Of a DNA stretch of 64,000 bases, positions 62,639 through 64,000 are shown piece after piece. The translations under genes and the position numbers were made by a program. The notes beneath the pieces are model-generated. The model had not been told where the DNA came from. It worked only from the letters and a program-made list of their open reading frames with translations, and did no database searches. Origin of the DNA: CAZEWZ01 sp964516765 (GTDB lineage: Bacteria > Bacteroidota > Bacteroidia > Flavobacteriales > UBA7430); NCBI GenBank assembly GCA_964516765.1, contig CAZEWZ010000003.1, forward strand, positions 1-64,000. The letters are read 5' to 3'. Numbering within the stretch: the stretch's first letter is position 1; every line of letters starts with the position of its first letter.

Positions 62639-64000
62639 ATGAAAATATATAATTCGATAGCTGGTTGGATTATCAAGAAGCGAATTTATCAGATTAATTT
62701 GTTTGTTGAATTTCCTCATAAGTTCCAGGAAAATATTCGTCATGAATTAATTCAAAATGCGAAAAAAACAGTCTATGGAATTAAATATAATTTTAAAGAT
62801 ATTCAATCTAAGAGTGATTTTATAAAAAATGTTCCTTTGTCTAATTATGATGATCTTTATCCTTTTATTAATAGGATGAGATCTGGGGAACAGAATATTC
62901 TATGGCCTACTCAGATAAAATGGTTTGCAAAGTCTTCTGGTACAGAAAACAGTAAGAGTAAATATATACCCATAAGCAAAGAATCTATAAAAAACTGCCA
63001 TTATAAAGGTGGAAAAGATTTATTGTCTCTTTATTGTAATAATTTTCCAGTTAAAAAGATCTTTGAGGGTAAAAGTGTCGTGTTAGGTGGTTCTCACGAA
63101 ATATCCTCTCTTTCTGATCATATGAGTGAAGGTGACCTTTCAGCAATCATTATCGATAATTTACCTTTTTGGGTTAAGTTTCAGCAATTTCCCCACCAAA
63201 AAATTGCACTAATGAACGAATGGGAAAAGAAAATTGATTTAATGGCTGATCAAGCGATTAATGAAAATGTAAGCTCACTTTCTGGAGTCCCTTCTTGGAC
63301 GATGGTATTTTTCAACAAAGTATTAGAAAAATCAGGTAAATCTAATTTACACGAGGTTTGGCCAAATTTTGAGTTATACATGCATGGTGGAATTCAATTT
63401 TCGCCCTATAAAAAACATTTCGATAAACTTTTCCCAAAAGGAATAAATTATTTAGAGTCATACAATGCTTCTGAAGGTTTTTTTGGCGTTCAAGATGTTC
63501 CTGGCAAACAAGGAATGTTGTTGATGCTAAATTATGGTATATACTATGAATTTATACCATTGAAAAGCCTCTCAGATTCCATACCAATTTCGCTTTCTCT
63601 ATTAGAGGTTAAAATGAATAATGATTATGCTTTGGTAATCTCTACAAATTCTGGTTTATGGCGCTATTTAATTGGTGATACAATTCGTTTCACAAGTCTT
63701 TCTCCGTTTAGAATTATTATAACCGGAAGAACAAAACATTTTATGAATTCTTTTGGAGAAGAATTGATGGTTCACAATGCTGATAGAGCTTTACAAATAG
63801 CTTGTGATAAAACTCATTCAGAATATTCTGAGTATACCGCAGCTCCTAAATATACTAGCTCAAAAATTGATGCTTACCATGAATGGCTTGTTGAATTTAT
63901 TTTACCTCCGAATGATATTGATTTTTTTATTGATATTTTCGATACCGCATTAATGACTTTGAATTCAGATTATGAGGCCAAGAGATATAAGAGTATAATT
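62639..64000 (+). CDS. GH3 auxin-responsive-promoter family protein, 3'-truncated by window edge
   Basis: Starting at ATG 62639 the frame is open to the last base (454 codons), so the gene continues outside the window. It belongs to the ANL-type acyl-adenylating GH3 family, which joins amino acids to small acids in plants; the bacterial substrate is unknown. Motifs include F-A-K-S-S-G-T-E-N-S-K-S-K-Y-I-P (ATP loop), Y-N-A-S-E-G-F-F-G and I-G-D-T-I-R-F. The frame ends in L-N-S-D-Y-E-A-K-R-Y, a conserved block near the C-terminus. Only some 40-60 residues are probably missing. Confidence 0.93.
   Translation, partial: MKIYNSIAGWIIKKRIYQINLFVEFPHKFQENIRHELIQNAKKTVYGIKYNFKDIQSKSDFIKNVPLSNYDDLYPFINRMRSGEQNILWPTQIKWFAKSSGTENSKSKYIPISKESIKNCHYKGGKDLLSLYCNNFPVKKIFEGKSVVLGGSHEISSLSDHMSEGDLSAIIIDNLPFWVKFQQFPHQKIALMNEWEKKIDLMADQAINENVSSLSGVPSWTMVFFNKVLEKSGKSNLHEVWPNFELYMHGGIQFSPYKKHFDKLFPKGINYLESYNASEGFFGVQDVPGKQGMLLMLNYGIYYEFIPLKSLSDSIPISLSLLEVKMNNDYALVISTNSGLWRYLIGDTIRFTSLSPFRIIITGRTKHFMNSFGEELMVHNADRALQIACDKTHSEYSEYTAAPKYTSSKIDAYHEWLVEFILPPNDIDFFIDIFDTALMTLNSDYEAKRYKSII

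Noticed and set aside
1..64000. CRISPR arrays, tRNA or rRNA genes, insertion sequences, prophage or defence islands
   Set aside because: I saw no spaced direct repeats, cloverleaf-like sequences, transposase or integrase genes, or defence-type gene sets anywhere in the window.

Overview
The window is about 64 kb of AT-rich chromosome from a member of the Bacteroidota, most likely a marine, flavobacteria-like lineage. Several features support this: a short primary sigma factor lacking region 1.1, type IX secretion (T9SS) proteins (a plug-type protein, PorT, and a sorting-tail protein), a TamL-type Omp85 lipoprotein, a Na+-translocating NADH:quinone oxidoreductase (Nqr), a fused 2-oxoacid dehydrogenase E1, a futalosine-pathway enzyme (MqnA), and repeated TAnnTTTG promoter boxes placed 15-35 bases before start codons. 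Almost everything is single-copy core metabolism and cell biology. I see no rRNA, no tRNA, no CRISPR array, no insertion sequence and no prophage.

Layout. 1-1.6 kb: the end of a di-haem cytochrome c peroxidase, a lipoprotein and a small membrane protein. 1.6-11 kb, minus strand: nqrABCDEF, then apbE (flavin transferase that matures NqrB and NqrC), rdgB and dnaX. dnaX is split at a run of eleven A into a gamma-length frame and a tau C-terminal frame. 11.2-22.3 kb: T9SS plug-like protein, apaG, proline catabolism (pruA), VF530, E1, murQ, a DEAD-box helicase, cvfB/yaaA and an FtsE-type ATPase. 22.3-24.6 kb: a glycosyltransferase, then a 1.2 kb stretch holding two decayed genes. 24.6-33.8 kb, minus strand: rpe, rpoD, udk, pnp, rpsO, accD, fbaA, tamL. 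33.9-36.3 kb: an rRNA-methyltransferase-like gene and a DUF6580/beta-propeller pair. 36.4-45.8 kb, minus strand: an FAD oxidoreductase, porT, ubiE, an SLC12-like transporter, a TrkH-type potassium channel, heptose kinase and an aminotransferase. 46-55 kb: a mix including a Pur-alpha-like protein, an ABC exporter, leucine dehydrogenase, nusB-DUF1573-yajC, purB and mqnA. 55-57.4 kb: coiled-coil gene, zapA, a candidate structured RNA (6S-like), rny. 57.6-64 kb: an M23 peptidase, a TonB-dependent receptor, a DUF2797 protein and the start of a GH3-family protein cut by the window end.

How it fits together. The respiratory part is coherent: Nqr, ApbE, UbiE/MenG and MqnA cover sodium pumping, covalent flavinylation and menaquinone synthesis. 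Envelope functions (T9SS, TamL, TonB receptor, M23 peptidase, heptose kinase, glycosyltransferase) are spread through the window.

Most interesting points: (1) the A11 slippery run in dnaX, which probably makes gamma and tau from one gene; (2) a heptanucleotide repeat covering the leader and non-ATG start of the T9SS plug gene; (3) two relic genes killed by nonsense codons with little loss of frame; (4) the RNA candidate between zapA and rny. I found no clear new multi-gene system; the window is mainly ordinary core genome.
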